From: Bartonella ancashensis
GTDB lineage: Bacteria; Pseudomonadota; Alphaproteobacteria; Rhizobiales; Rhizobiaceae
DNA length: 64,000 nt
Assembly (NCBI RefSeq): GCF_001281405.1
Contig: NZ_CP010401.1
Coordinates: 954,001 to 1,018,000, forward strand
Direction: 5' to 3'
Part shown: piece by piece, positions 1 through 8,970 of the stretch
Layout of the letters: each line of letters begins with the position of its first letter
How positions within the stretch are numbered: the first letter of the stretch is position 1
The notes under the pieces: generated by a model
Told to the model about the DNA's origin: nothing
What the model saw: only the letters and a program-made list of their open reading frames with translations
Databases searched by the model: none
Position numbers and translations under genes: made by a program

Positions 1-1
1 T

Positions 2-304
2 GGTAGAAAAGGGATTAGAGCAACTGATCCATCAAAAACAGCTGAAATTGGTAAATTGGTAGCGGCTTTTCCAGTAAAACAACGAGATCAAATTATGCTG
101 ATTTCTGATGGAGGGCAGCTTATTCGCGTTCCTGTTGATGGTATTCGCATAGCTGGTCGTTCGACTAAGGGGGTAACGATCTTTAATACAGTAAAAGGTG
201 AGAGAGTTGTTTCAGTGGAGAGAGTTTCTGAATCTGAGGAGGATACGAGTCAGTTAGATACGGATTGTGATTCCAATGTAGCTGATATCAGTAAGGGTGA
301 GTAA
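2..304 (+). CDS. gyrA: DNA gyrase subunit A, C-terminal end (partial)
   Basis: This open frame enters from the left edge and ends at 304, so only about 100 C-terminal residues are present. It encodes the last blade of the GyrA C-terminal beta-pinwheel, which wraps DNA and gives gyrase its negative-supercoiling activity. Visible family features are the blade motif 'GRKGIRAT' at the very start, '[16 protein letters not shown]', and 'GRSTKGV' followed by an acidic tail rich in Glu, Asp and Ser. The acidic tail is usual for GyrA. The next gene, coaD, follows directly, which is the standard Rhizobiales order. The identity is secure although catalytic residues lie outside the window. Confidence 0.93.
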   Translation, partial: GRKGIRATDPSKTAEIGKLVAAFPVKQRDQIMLISDGGQLIRVPVDGIRIAGRSTKGVTIFNTVKGERVVSVERVSESEEDTSQLDTDCDSNVADISKGE

Positions 305-326
305 TTTAATATACTGGGATACAATA

Positions 327-845
327 ATGGTAATTGCTCTTTACGCAGGTTCTTTTGATCCCATTACAAATGGTCACCTTAGTGTTTTGAAGAGCAGTTT
401 TCTTTTGGCTGATAGGGTATTTGTAGCCGTAGGTGTACATGGTAATAAACATCCCCTTTTTAGGGTAGAAGAACGTATTGATTTAATCATGTGCGCGGGT
501 AGGGATTTATTGAATGTTTCTCATGATAAGTTACAGGTCATTTCGTTTGATAATCTTCTGATTGATAAAGCACGTGAGATTGGTGCTTCTCTTCTTGTTC
601 GCGGATTACGTGAAGGAACAGATTTTGATTACGAAATGCAAATGGCGGGGATGAATAGAATCATGGCTCCTGAGTTGCAAACCGTATTTTTACCAGCAGA
701 TGTTGCCAGCCGCATGATAACTTCTACATTGGTGCGTCAAGTTGCTGCCATGGGTGGTGATGTTACACCTTTTGTTCCTCAAAATGTTGCACATGCTTTG
801 CGTTTGAAATTTAAATTTGAAGAGGATAAAGGTTGTGTATTCTAA
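327..845 (+). CDS. coaD: Phosphopantetheine adenylyltransferase
   Basis: CoaD transfers AMP from ATP to 4'-phosphopantetheine to make dephospho-CoA, the fourth step of coenzyme A synthesis, in the cytosol. The 172-residue product has the usual length. It opens with '[12 protein letters not shown]', where T14-H17 is the nucleotidyltransferase (T/H)xGH motif, and later carries '[12 protein letters not shown]' and 'STLVR', both typical of CoaD. I chose ATG 327 because the family starts only a few residues before the first beta strand. An in-frame GTG at 297 would add ten residues overlapping the gyrA stop. The gene sits 22 bases after gyrA and overlaps the start region of the next gene, so co-transcription is likely. 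Confidence 0.95.
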   Translation: MVIALYAGSFDPITNGHLSVLKSSFLLADRVFVAVGVHGNKHPLFRVEERIDLIMCAGRDLLNVSHDKLQVISFDNLLIDKAREIGASLLVRGLREGTDFDYEMQMAGMNRIMAPELQTVFLPADVASRMITSTLVRQVAAMGGDVTPFVPQNVAHALRLKFKFEEDKGCVF

Positions 846-1410
846 GATTTTTTCTATTTTTGCATGTATTTTCTATTTTTTGTCGTTTTCTGTAGCAGCA
901 GACAATCATGATACTCTCGTATTATCCCTTAAAAATGGTGATGTAGTTATTCGTCTTTATCCTGATCTTGCACCAAAACATGTTGCTAGGATTAAGAAAT
1001 TAACAGAAGAAGGGGCTTATAACGGTGTAGTATTTCATCGTGTAATTCCTGGTTTTATGGCGCAGACTGGTGATGTAAAGTTTGGAAAAAAGAACAGCTC
1101 TTATTTTGATCTTAAACATGTTGGAACAGGAGGCTCAGATTACCCCAATTTGCCGGCAGAGTTTTCAGATATGCCATTCAAGCGTGGTACCGTAGGGATG
1201 GCGCGTTCTCAGGATTTTCACTCGGCAAATTCACAGTTTTTTATTTGTTTTGATGACGCTTCTTTTTTAAACGGTCAGTACACTGTTATTGGAGAGGTTG
1301 TAAGTGGTATGGATGTTGTTGACAAAATAAAAAAAGGAACGGCAAGAGATAATGGATCTGTTGCGAATCCTGATGTTATTGAATCTGCTTATTTTCCAGT
1401 TAATCCATAA
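817..1410 (+). CDS. Exported cyclophilin-type peptidyl-prolyl isomerase
   Basis: This cyclophilin-family isomerase catalyses cis-trans isomerisation of proline peptide bonds. A basic start followed by a hydrophobic stretch ('[18 protein letters not shown]') forms a signal peptide, so it should act in the periplasm. The catalytic core shows '[16 protein letters not shown]' (active-site Arg in FHRV), '[10 protein letters not shown]' and 'SANSQFFIC'. The start is uncertain: TTG 817 gives 197 residues and overlaps coaD by 29 bases, while GTG 835 follows a GAGGATAAAG purine stretch and gives a shorter signal peptide. The next gene is a close paralogue without a signal peptide, so the pair probably arose by duplication and serves the two compartments. 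Confidence 0.9.
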   Translation: MKRIKVVYSKIFSIFACIFYFLSFSVAADNHDTLVLSLKNGDVVIRLYPDLAPKHVARIKKLTEEGAYNGVVFHRVIPGFMAQTGDVKFGKKNSSYFDLKHVGTGGSDYPNLPAEFSDMPFKRGTVGMARSQDFHSANSQFFICFDDASFLNGQYTVIGEVVSGMDVVDKIKKGTARDNGSVANPDVIESAYFPVNP

Positions 1411-1428
1411 ATTACAAGGAGGGCCACA

Positions 1429-1938
1429 ATGGCTAAAACTAAAAATTCAGAAAATATTCTAATTCTTGATACAACGAAAGGGAGAGTGGTTATAGAGCTT
1501 TTTGCTGACTTGGCTCCTAATCATGTTGCACGTATCAAAGAGTTAGCACATGAGGGCGCTTATGATAATGTTGTTTTTCATCGTGTCATAGATGGTTTTA
1601 TGGCACAAACTGGTGATGTGCAATTTGGGAAAAAAGATAGTAAAGAGTTTAATTTATCACGCGTTGGTACAGGGGGCTCTGATAAACCGAATTTAGTTGC
1701 AGAGTTTTCAAACATTGTTCATAAGCGCGGTGTAGTCTCTATGGCTCGTAGTCAGAATCCAAACTCAGCAAATTCACAGTTCTTTATTTGTTTTGCAGAT
1801 GCGCCTTGGCTTGACCGTCAATATTCTGTATGGGGACAAGTCGTTGAAGGTATGGAGAATATCGATAAAATTAATCGTGGGGAACCACCTAAAGACCAAG
1901 ATATTATTATTAAAGCAACGATAGCTGTTAGTTCATAG
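1429..1938 (+). CDS. Cytosolic cyclophilin-type peptidyl-prolyl isomerase
   Basis: This 169-residue cyclophilin has no signal peptide and should assist protein folding in the cytosol. It carries '[16 protein letters not shown]', 'HKRGVVSMAR' and '[17 protein letters not shown]', which include the catalytic Arg, the Phe/Met of the proline pocket and the Trp of the cyclosporin-binding region. A strong ribosome-binding site (AAGGAGGG) precedes ATG 1429. It lies 18 bases after its exported paralogue and is clearly co-transcribed with it. In related genomes queA and tgt come next. Here queA is missing and a 256-base gap follows. Confidence 0.93.
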   Translation: MAKTKNSENILILDTTKGRVVIELFADLAPNHVARIKELAHEGAYDNVVFHRVIDGFMAQTGDVQFGKKDSKEFNLSRVGTGGSDKPNLVAEFSNIVHKRGVVSMARSQNPNSANSQFFICFADAPWLDRQYSVWGQVVEGMENIDKINRGEPPKDQDIIIKATIAVSS

Positions 1939-2194
1939 TGACGCAAAGAGAATTGTGAACAATTGCCATTATGGTTATGTTTTACGTTTAAAGATGAAAA
2001 GTTTTAAATAGGTTGTTCATCCATTTATGAGGGAGATTTTTTGTTACTTGAAAGAGTCTTTTTATTTTTCATCCGCATAAATTTGGAAATAAGCTGTGGT
2101 GTTTGTGAAATTTTTGTAAGAAATTCATTAAAAAATATAAGGGTGTTTCTTAATTTTTACAGTGAAATGAATTTATAGGATTGAAAAGATAAAT

Positions 2195-3331
2195 TTGGTG
2201 ACAAAGGTATTCCATTATAAAAAAATTGCTCAAGATGGCAATGCGCGTTTAGGTGAAATTATAACGGGTAGAGGCCGCATTCGTACGCCTGCGTTTATGC
2301 CAGTTGGAACAGCAGGAAGCGTTAAGGCTATGTATATGGATCAGCTACGCGATCTTGGGACAGATGTTATTTTAGGGAATACTTATCATTTAATGTTACG
2401 TCCAGGAGCTGAGCGTGTAGCACGTCTTGGTGGTTTACATGAGTTTGCACGCTGGCCTGAACCTATCTTGACAGATTCTGGTGGTTTTCAGGTTATGTCT
2501 CTTTCGGGAATATGTAAAATTACAGAAAAAGGTGCTATTTTTCGTTCCTATATAAGTGGTGCATATTATGAAATGAGTCCAGAGCGTTCTATAGAGATTC
2601 AAGGGCTACTTGATTCTGATATTCAGATGCAGCTTGATCAATGTATTGCCTTACCAGCGAAGGAGAAGGAAATAGAAGCGGCTATGGAGCTTTCATTACG
2701 TTGGGCACAGCGTTGTAAGACAGCTTTTGGTAATCAAGCAGAGAAAGCTATGTTTGGTATTGTTCAAGGTGGTGATAACATAAGATTACGTGAATACTCT
2801 GCTCAGGCATTGAAAGAAATGAATTTAAAAGGTTATGCTATTGGTGGGCTTGCAGTTGGAGAACCACAAAATGTGATGATAGATGTATTAGATGCTACTT
2901 GTCCTATTTTACCACAAGATAAACCGCGTTATCTCATGGGAGTAGGGACACCAGATGATATTTTAAAAAGTGTTGCTCGTGGTATTGATATGTTTGATTG
3001 TGTTATGCCGACACGTGCAGGACGCCATGGTTTAGCTTTTACCCGCTTTGGTAAAATTAATTTGCGTAATGCACGCTATGCAGAGGATTCACGTCCTCTT
3101 GATATACAATCATCTTGCCCTGCCACACGTGACTATAGTCGTGCTTATTTGCATCATTTAATAAAATCGGGTGAATCTCTTGGTGGTATGTTATTGACTT
3201 GGAATAACCTCGCTTATTATCAGCAACTAATGCAAGATATTCGTGCTGCTATCGAAGCAAAATATTATGCTTCTTTTTGTGATCAAACAACTTTTTTATG
3301 GAAGCATGGCTGTGAGGTTTCTACACAGTAA
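2195..3331 (+). CDS. tgt: tRNA-guanine transglycosylase with eroded zinc site
   Basis: Bacterial TGT swaps guanine 34 of GUN-anticodon tRNAs for a queuosine precursor base. Catalytic features are intact: Asp94 in 'TDSGGFQ' (general acid/base), 'LDQC' and 'GIVQGG' (base recognition), 'GGLAVGE', and the nucleophile Asp268 in 'DMFDCVMPTR'. Length is normal at 378 residues. The structural zinc site is not intact. The family pattern CxCxxC plus a later His reads here as Ser306, Cys308, Thr311 and Asn337, so only one ligand remains. The Cys in 'LDQC' and the Val in 'LAVGE' resemble preQ1-inserting rather than queuine-inserting enzymes. TTG 2195 and GTG 2198 are both possible starts. The usual upstream partner queA is absent. 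The family call is certain; activity is open. Confidence 0.93.
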   Translation: MVTKVFHYKKIAQDGNARLGEIITGRGRIRTPAFMPVGTAGSVKAMYMDQLRDLGTDVILGNTYHLMLRPGAERVARLGGLHEFARWPEPILTDSGGFQVMSLSGICKITEKGAIFRSYISGAYYEMSPERSIEIQGLLDSDIQMQLDQCIALPAKEKEIEAAMELSLRWAQRCKTAFGNQAEKAMFGIVQGGDNIRLREYSAQALKEMNLKGYAIGGLAVGEPQNVMIDVLDATCPILPQDKPRYLMGVGTPDDILKSVARGIDMFDCVMPTRAGRHGLAFTRFGKINLRNARYAEDSRPLDIQSSCPATRDYSRAYLHHLIKSGESLGGMLLTWNNLAYYQQLMQDIRAAIEAKYYASFCDQTTFLWKHGCEVSTQ

Positions 3332-3419
3332 AGCTATTGTTTTTCCTTCTCAAAGAAATTTATTATTTAGATAGTTAGGATTATTTTTAAATAAAAATTG
3401 TTTAAAGCTTTCAGAGAAT

Positions 3420-3477
3420 AATAAAACTGCGCTATCCTAAAAGATGGATGCGCAGTTTTATTAGTTACGTTTTTTTT
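3420..3477 (+). terminator. Strong hairpin with T-tract after tgt
   Basis: A perfect 13-bp inverted repeat pairs 3420-3432 with 3450-3462. Inside it, ATCC (3434-3437) pairs with GGAT (3446-3449), lengthening the stem. A run of eight or more T follows at 3470-3477. It lies about 90 bases after the tgt stop and would end tgt transcription. The stem base is A/T on both sides, so it may also work on the minus strand for the MFS gene ending at 3841. Confidence 0.6.
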
Positions 3478-3560
3478 ACAATGAGAAAACTCTTGTAAAG
3501 GTCACCACTCCGATACGCACTACCTAATTCGGAGAAAGCAGTTTACTACCTGCTTTTTTA
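3476..3560 (+). ncRNA. Candidate small structured RNA with intrinsic terminator
   Basis: Three hairpins follow each other closely. TTACAA at 3476-3481 pairs with TTGTAA at 3493-3498, with GAG/CTC inside. CTCCGA at 3508-3513 pairs with TCGGAG at 3529-3534. AAAGCAG at 3535-3541 pairs with CTGCTTT at 3550-3556, and T residues continue to 3559. The last hairpin is a classic intrinsic terminator, yet no open frame ends just before it and tgt already has its own terminator. A short regulatory RNA read on the plus strand would explain this. I do not recognise the family, and a second terminator for tgt is the plain alternative. Confidence 0.4.
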
Positions 3561-3840
3561 ATATTATTTAGAGAAACAACATTAATTATGGGTTAGTAAA
3601 TGATTAAAGAAGTATGAAAATTGCGGTTTTTATGAGGTAATATGTATTTTTTTACTAAGAATAGGCACAAAAATTTTGGATAACAGAAGAAAATTACAAT
3701 ATGTTTTTGAAAACTACTTAAAAGAAAGTTCCTGAACGACATAAATACATTCTAGTTGAATTTTTATTGTTTAAGAGAGGGGTGTTTTATGATTTTGAGA
3801 GCGGTAATTGTCGTGTTTATTTCACTATAACTTAATGATT

Positions 3841-5244
3841 TTAATATTTGCCTGGTTTTTTTAACATTTTATGAGAGACATAGAAGGAAAATGGCAAACC
3901 AAGAAAAAGTATAACTCCTGTAAATATCGTAAAAAGAGCTTTTGCAGCAGAAACTGTTCCTTCTATTCCTCCGGGATTAAATAGGCCAGCAAGATTAGTA
4001 ATAGCACCTGCTACTGCTGCACCCACAGCTGCAGAGAGTAGTTGTATAGAAGTAAGAGATTCACTTGCACGAAAGACGTCTTTATCTTGAGCGCATTGTA
4101 ATATACGTGTGAGCAGATGCGGCCACGCTATACCAGCACTAATACCCATGAGAAATAACGATATGCAAATAACAAAAGTAGATTCTGTGTCTGCTATTTT
4201 TGTTGGAATGAAGCGTAGCAATATACCCATATTAAAAACAATTAATACGGGAGAGCATATGGTAATTCTACGAATGTTTTTTTTAGTTGCGTTAGCACAT
4301 AATAAGGAGCCACATGTCCAACCAAGACTTATCAGGGCAGTTATATAAGCAGCGATAAGGGGACCCTTTTTATGAAGTTCTTGAAAAAAAAGTGGCAAAT
4401 AAAATTCCAACCCATAAGCTACGATATTTACAATGAGTATCAATGAGTAGACAGGAAAAAATTCGGAAGAAAGAGAAAAGGTCTTATGAGGAAACATGGG
4501 GTGCTGGCTTGATGATTCAAGTTTTGCTAAGACAAAGAGAAGACCTATACCAGTTATGAAACTAAAAATTATTGTCATTGCATTCATAGTGCTTCCAACA
4601 GAAATTACCAGAATCAACAAGGTAAGTACAAGGAGTTGTGTAATAGGAAGAGGGAGCTCTGAGATTAGCATTTTGTTTTTTTTAGGCAAAATTTTAAATA
4701 CCATGAGTGAAAAAACGATTGCTAAAAATCCAATAATCCAAAAAGCAGCTCTCCATGTACTATATTGTGCAGTAAGGCCACCGATAGCGGGTCCCAGAAG
4801 TGCTGATACTCCCCACATTCCAGATATAACACCTAATGCACGTGGCCACAGAGGTGGATTCAAAACAATACGTACTATGGAATATGATAGGGATAATAAG
4901 AAACCACCACCAAATCCCTGAATGAGACGTCCTGTTAAAAAAAGAGGCATGTTGTGAGCAAGGCTGCAGATAAATGTGCCGACTGTAAAAGTAAGAATAG
5001 CAATAATATAAGCATTACGAGGACCTGTTGCTCCTAATATTTTGGTCGCAATCGAAGTGCTAATTAGTGAGGATACAACAAGAATAGTTGCTGCCCATGA
5101 GTAGTATTGTTCACCACCAATATCTTTGATAAGAGAAGGAAGAATAGCCGTAGCAGCGTAAATATTGGTAGCATGTAACGCAACACCACCAGAAAATATC
5201 AAAGAGTAGATATTGTTTTTTCTACATAAAAATTTAAAAAACAT
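3841..5244 (-). CDS. MFS transporter, probable drug or metabolite exporter
   Basis: The 467-residue product is an integral inner-membrane protein with 12 to 14 hydrophobic segments across its length. Major-facilitator signatures include 'GRLIQGFGGGFLLSLSY' in the region after segment 4 and 'SALLGPAIGGL' in segment 5, the latter like the antiporter motif of proton-coupled exporters. The substrate cannot be told from sequence. The gene stands alone on the minus strand downstream of the icd terminator, with a 5'-TTTTTT-rich leader and start ATG 5244. Its 3' side faces the hairpin cluster after tgt. A sugar or metabolite efflux role is equally possible. Confidence 0.8.
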   Translation of the reverse strand: MFFKFLCRKNNIYSLIFSGGVALHATNIYAATAILPSLIKDIGGEQYYSWAATILVVSSLISTSIATKILGATGPRNAYIIAILTFTVGTFICSLAHNMPLFLTGRLIQGFGGGFLLSLSYSIVRIVLNPPLWPRALGVISGMWGVSALLGPAIGGLTAQYSTWRAAFWIIGFLAIVFSLMVFKILPKKNKMLISELPLPITQLLVLTLLILVISVGSTMNAMTIIFSFITGIGLLFVLAKLESSSQHPMFPHKTFSLSSEFFPVYSLILIVNIVAYGLEFYLPLFFQELHKKGPLIAAYITALISLGWTCGSLLCANATKKNIRRITICSPVLIVFNMGILLRFIPTKIADTESTFVICISLFLMGISAGIAWPHLLTRILQCAQDKDVFRASESLTSIQLLSAAVGAAVAGAITNLAGLFNPGGIEGTVSAAKALFTIFTGVILFLGLPFSFYVSHKMLKKPGKY

Positions 5245-5291
5245 CGTTTTTTCAGAATTTTATATTTGTAAATTAATGTTAAAACTTAATT

Positions 5292-5323
5292 AAAAAAATC
5301 AAAGCCCTTATTTCAGAGCTTTG
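5292..5323 (-). terminator. Intrinsic terminator of icd
   Basis: Read on the minus strand, CAAAGC (5318-5323) pairs with GCTTTG (5300-5305) around a 12-base loop, and seven T follow (5292-5298 on the complement). It begins 27 bases after the icd stop codon and separates icd from the MFS gene. Confidence 0.65.
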
Positions 5324-5349
5324 AAATATCAAATTATACTAGTTAGTCA

Positions 5350-6552
5350 TTATTTTTTTAGGTTTTGATCAATTTTATCGAGAAAACCCGTTGTCGAAAG
5401 CCACTTCTGCTCAGGACCGATTAAAAGAGCAAGATCTTTGGTCATGAAGCCTTCTTCAACAGTATTAATACAAACCGCTTCCAGTGTATTTACAAAATTT
5501 TTCAATTTTTCATTATCATCAAGTTTTGCACGATGTGCTAGTCCTCGCGTCCATGCAAAGATAGAAGCAATAGAATTTGTTGAGGTCTCTTCATTTTTCT
5601 GGTGCTGGCGATAGTGGCGCGTTACCGTACCATGTGCTGCTTCTGCTTCGACAATTTTTCCATCAGGCGTCATTAAGACAGAAGTCATAAGACCGAGTGA
5701 TCCAAAGCCCTGGGCAATGATATCTGATTGGACATCACCATCGTAGTTTTTACATGCCCAGACATAGCCTCCTGACCATTTTAAGGCAGAAGCGACCATA
5801 TCATCAATTAAGCGGTGTTCATAGTTTAATTTACGATTTTCAAATTCAGTTTTAAATTCAGTCTCAAATATCGTTTGAAAAATATCTTTAAAACGCCCAT
5901 CGTAAGCCTTCAAAATGGTATTTTTTGTAGAGAGATAAACAGAAACATTTCGTTGTAGGCCATAATTAAAAGAGGCTCGAGCAAAATCACGGATTGATTC
6001 ATCGAGGTTATACATAGCCATAGCGACGCCTGCATTTGGGGCATCAAAAATATCATGTTCAATAGTGTGGCCATTCTCGCCAACAAATTTGATACTGAGC
6101 TTTCCTTTGCCAGGAAATTTAAAGTCAGTTGCTTTATATTGATCACCAAAAGCATGGCGCCCTATAATAATTGGTTTTGTCCAATGTGGAACAAGGCGTG
6201 GGACATTTTTGCAAATAATAGGTTCGCGAAAAATGACGCCTCCTAAGATATTACGAATTGTTCCATTTGGTGATCTCCACATTTTTTTTAAGTTAAATTC
6301 TTCCACACGCGCTTTGTCAGGAGTAATTGTCGCACATTTTATACCTACTCCATGTTTTTTGATGGCATGAGCAGAATCGATAGTAACTTGATCGTCTGTT
6401 GCATCTCGATTCGTTATAGAAAGATCGTAATATTCAATGTCAATATCTAGATAGGGATGAATCAGTTTATCTTTGATATATTGCCAAATGACACGAGTCA
6501 TTTCATCTCCATCGATTTCGACAATGGGATTTTCCACTTTGATCTTTTCCAT
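5350..6552 (-). CDS. icd: NADP-dependent isocitrate dehydrogenase
   Basis: The enzyme oxidatively decarboxylates isocitrate to 2-oxoglutarate in the TCA cycle and supplies NADPH. The 400-residue product belongs to the dimeric, eukaryote-like NADP-IDH type common in Rhizobiales. It carries '[13 protein letters not shown]' at the N terminus, '[14 protein letters not shown]' (substrate Ser/Asn/Arg), '[20 protein letters not shown]' with metal-binding Asp residues, and '[16 protein letters not shown]' for NADP binding. Start ATG 6552 gives the standard N terminus. It is probably monocistronic: its own terminator follows at 5292-5323 and a long AT-rich leader precedes it. Confidence 0.96.
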   Translation of the reverse strand: MEKIKVENPIVEIDGDEMTRVIWQYIKDKLIHPYLDIDIEYYDLSITNRDATDDQVTIDSAHAIKKHGVGIKCATITPDKARVEEFNLKKMWRSPNGTIRNILGGVIFREPIICKNVPRLVPHWTKPIIIGRHAFGDQYKATDFKFPGKGKLSIKFVGENGHTIEHDIFDAPNAGVAMAMYNLDESIRDFARASFNYGLQRNVSVYLSTKNTILKAYDGRFKDIFQTIFETEFKTEFENRKLNYEHRLIDDMVASALKWSGGYVWACKNYDGDVQSDIIAQGFGSLGLMTSVLMTPDGKIVEAEAAHGTVTRHYRQHQKNEETSTNSIASIFAWTRGLAHRAKLDDNEKLKNFVNTLEAVCINTVEEGFMTKDLALLIGPEQKWLSTTGFLDKIDQNLKK

Positions 6553-7261
6553 CAGAGATCCTTTATCTTTTTTAAATAATAATGTTAGTCATAACATTTT
6601 TAGTTCTATGATGAAAAGTAAAAATAGGAATGATATGAGAAGTATACTTTATAGGAACGGGGGCTAAAGTGTATTCGCTATTTGAAAGCAGTGATTATTA
6701 CAGATGAACTAGAGATCCTGAAAAGAAAATAAGATATTTGTAAGCAATGATTTTTTTTACAATAGCTTATAGGCATCTTTTCTTAAATTACCTTTCATAA
6801 ATTTTATAAAACTTTTCATTGAGTGGGAGATAATGAAGAGTTTTTTTTCACTTTAAAGTATTGGAAGTGACAAATATGGATATTAGTTTTACTTTAGCTA
6901 AAGTAAGTGGTTGCTGATCTTCTTATTTTTATTGAAATAAGATTCTTTTAGCAAATCTGACGCAGGCTATACTCATAAACTAGTTAATCTATTTTCTATT
7001 TGTGTAATTTTTTATTAAATTTTTTGAGTAGTTATGGCAGGAATCTTCTTTGCACAAAAACAGAAACGTTCTATGAAATAAGGCTCTTATAACAAAAGTA
7101 ACAAGAAGCACATGCATGTCGAATAAAACACATAGAAAGCAACGATCAGTACTTGTGTGCAACTAGGTTTCCGTTTTATTGAAATTTTCATGAAAATGAA
7201 AAAGAAATAACACACTGTTCGTGCAGTAATCAAATAAGCAGTGGCACGATAAAAAGGAGAC
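6553..7261. other. Gene-free AT-rich stretch upstream of icd
   Basis: About 700 bases lie between the icd start and tRNA-Glu. Both strands have frequent stops and no family-like peptide. The icd promoter must be here, but I could not single out a convincing -35/-10 pair. A weak hairpin at 6922-6941 (CTTATTT/AAATAAG) is the only structure noted. Confidence 0.5.
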
Positions 7262-7336
7262 TGGTACGCCCAAGGGGAATCGAACCCCTGTTTCCGCCGT
7301 GAAAGGGCGATGTCCTAACCGCTAGACGATGGGCGC
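7262..7336 (-). tRNA. tRNA-Glu (anticodon TTC)
   Basis: The minus strand folds into a full cloverleaf. The acceptor arm is GCGCCCA with TGGGCGT, closing on a G-T pair. The anticodon loop is CTTTCAC with anticodon TTC, which reads Glu codons. The T arm contains GGTTCGATTCC, and the 3' end is ACCA, so the CCA is encoded in DNA. It stands alone, not in an rRNA or tRNA cluster. The D arm contains TAGCGGTTAGGA. Confidence 0.95.
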
Positions 7337-7351
7337 AAACCAATGAAAAGG

Positions 7352-7380
7352 CTTATAGAGAGGATCTTTTTACTTAGCAA
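7352..7380 (-). promoter_or_regulatory. Probable sigma-70-type promoter of tRNA-Glu
   Basis: On the minus strand TTGCTA (7375-7380) and TATAAG (7352-7357) are separated by exactly 17 bases. The -10 box ends 15 bases before the first base of the tRNA. Spacing and match are both good for a housekeeping promoter. Confidence 0.5.
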
Positions 7381-7883
7381 GTCCCTATGGATAACTTTTT
7401 TTAAAAAATATGTTTTATTAAATTATTTTTAAGTGTTTACTATCCGTATGCAGCTTAAAATTTTGGATAAAGTTTACGTAGGATGCTCATTATTGCAAAA
7501 AATAATAAAAATTTATAAAATTCACTCTTAATTTAGCATCAGCAAGGAAGCTATATGATCTTTATCATTATGAATGTTTGAAGGCAGGTTTTTGCGTAGT
7601 TTTATCGTTTCTACACTTTGTTATATATTGTTTTGTGGTAATTGTATTTTATAAAAAAAACTTGATAAAAAGGATAGGTCATCAAGAAGGAGAGTCTTAT
7701 TCTAGTTGTGTGCAAAAAAGTAGGTGTGTAGTAACGTATTTAAAAAATGTATTTGTTTTTTGGAATTATGAAATAAAAAACTCAAATTGCTTTTATTTTA
7801 TCTTTTTAAGAAGTGTTAGTTGATATTTGAGCGATAAAAAGTTAGTTTTTTTATGAATAATAATTTGGTAGGACTCTGATCAT
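7381..7883. other. Gene-free stretch upstream of glpX
   Basis: About 500 bases of AT-rich sequence separate tRNA-Glu from glpX. In many Rhizobiales a homoserine dehydrogenase gene precedes glpX, but I see no trace of it here. An open frame at 7578-7823 has a composition of random Cys/Phe-rich peptide and no ribosome-binding site, so I do not call it a gene. Confidence 0.5.
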
Positions 7884-8873
7884 ATGCTTGAGGAAACTCA
7901 AACTGCTTTAAATGGGCTGGATCGTATTTTGACGCTTGAGTTGGTGCGTGCAACTGAACATGCTGCTGTTGCGGCTGCGCGTTTGCGGGGCCGTGGTAAT
8001 GAAAAGGCAGCCGATCAAGCTGCTGTTGATGCAATGCGAAAAGAACTAAATCGCTTACCTATTAGTGGTACAGTTGTAATTGGTGAAGGTGAGCGTGATG
8101 AAGCACCCATGCTCTATATTGGAGAAAAAGTAGGACTTCGAACCGGTCCAGAGATGGATATTGCGCTTGACCCTCTTGAAGGGACTACAATTTGTGCTAA
8201 AAATCTTGCTAATTCTTTGTCAGTTATTGCCATTGCTGAAAAAGGCAATTTACTTTACGCACCGGATGTTTATATGCAAAAAATTGCTATTGGTCCTGGT
8301 TACCCAAAAGATCTGGTTGATATAGATGCTAGCCCATCGGATAATATTTTTTCTCTTGCGAAATTTAAGGGTGCTTCTGTTAATGAAATCACTGTCTGCA
8401 TTATGGATCGGCCGCGTCATGCAAAATTGATCAGTGAAGTACGTGCGACAGGAGCAGCGATCTGTTTGATTAATGATGGGGATGTCGCTGGTGTCATTAA
8501 TACATCAGCTCCAGATGAAACAGGTATTGATATTTATATGGGGATTGGTGGAGCTCCAGAAGGTGTTTTAGCTGCTGCTGCTTTACGCTGTACCGGTGGA
8601 TATATGCAAGGGCGTTTACAGTTTAGTACAGAAGAACAAATCACTCGAGCTCAAAAAATGGGGATCAATGATACTGATAAAGTTTATACAATGGAAGAAA
8701 TGGCAAAGGGTGATGTCCTATTTTCTGCAACAGGTGTAACTGATGGCAATATGTTGTCTGGTGTAAAATTTATGCGCGATTACATTCAAACAGAAACGAT
8801 CGTAATGCGTTCGTGCACTGGTACGATTCGCAATGTTAAAACGCGACACAAAGATCAGGAAAAATTTAGGTAG
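7884..8873 (+). CDS. glpX: Fructose-1,6-bisphosphatase class II
   Basis: GlpX hydrolyses fructose-1,6-bisphosphate to fructose-6-phosphate, the committed step of gluconeogenesis, in the cytosol. The 329-residue length is standard. Class II signatures are 'GEGERDEAPMLYIGE' near residues 67-81 and 'DPLEGT' near residue 96, which bind metal and phosphate, plus 'YMGIGGAPEGVLAAAAL' in the C-terminal half. Start ATG 7884 gives the typical N-terminal helix. Upstream homoserine dehydrogenase and downstream recJ, the usual Rhizobiales neighbours, are both missing. The gene is convergent with ilvE. Confidence 0.95.
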   Translation: MLEETQTALNGLDRILTLELVRATEHAAVAAARLRGRGNEKAADQAAVDAMRKELNRLPISGTVVIGEGERDEAPMLYIGEKVGLRTGPEMDIALDPLEGTTICAKNLANSLSVIAIAEKGNLLYAPDVYMQKIAIGPGYPKDLVDIDASPSDNIFSLAKFKGASVNEITVCIMDRPRHAKLISEVRATGAAICLINDGDVAGVINTSAPDETGIDIYMGIGGAPEGVLAAAALRCTGGYMQGRLQFSTEEQITRAQKMGINDTDKVYTMEEMAKGDVLFSATGVTDGNMLSGVKFMRDYIQTETIVMRSCTGTIRNVKTRHKDQEKFR

Positions 8874-8970
8874 TGCTTTTTTAAATTAGTGTCTTTAAAA
8901 ACGCGGAAGAGTCTGCTTAATTGTCGAAGTGAGTGCTTGAGGCTTTGAGAGCGAATGGCGTGTTTTGTGA

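Noticed and set aside
1939-2194. Possible queA remnant between ppi and tgt
   Set aside because: I read all frames for QueA-like peptides and found none; the gene is missing rather than visibly decayed.
4496-4921. 141-codon plus-strand frame inside the MFS gene
   Set aside because: It lies fully antisense to a well-supported transporter, has no start site, and its peptide is a Lys/Arg/Pro-rich shadow.
6553-7261. Decayed gene between icd and tRNA-Glu
   Set aside because: Only very short open stretches on either strand; nothing resembles a protein family.
7578-7823. 81-codon plus-strand frame upstream of glpX
   Set aside because: No ribosome-binding site and a random Cys/Phe/Lys-rich peptide in AT-rich DNA.
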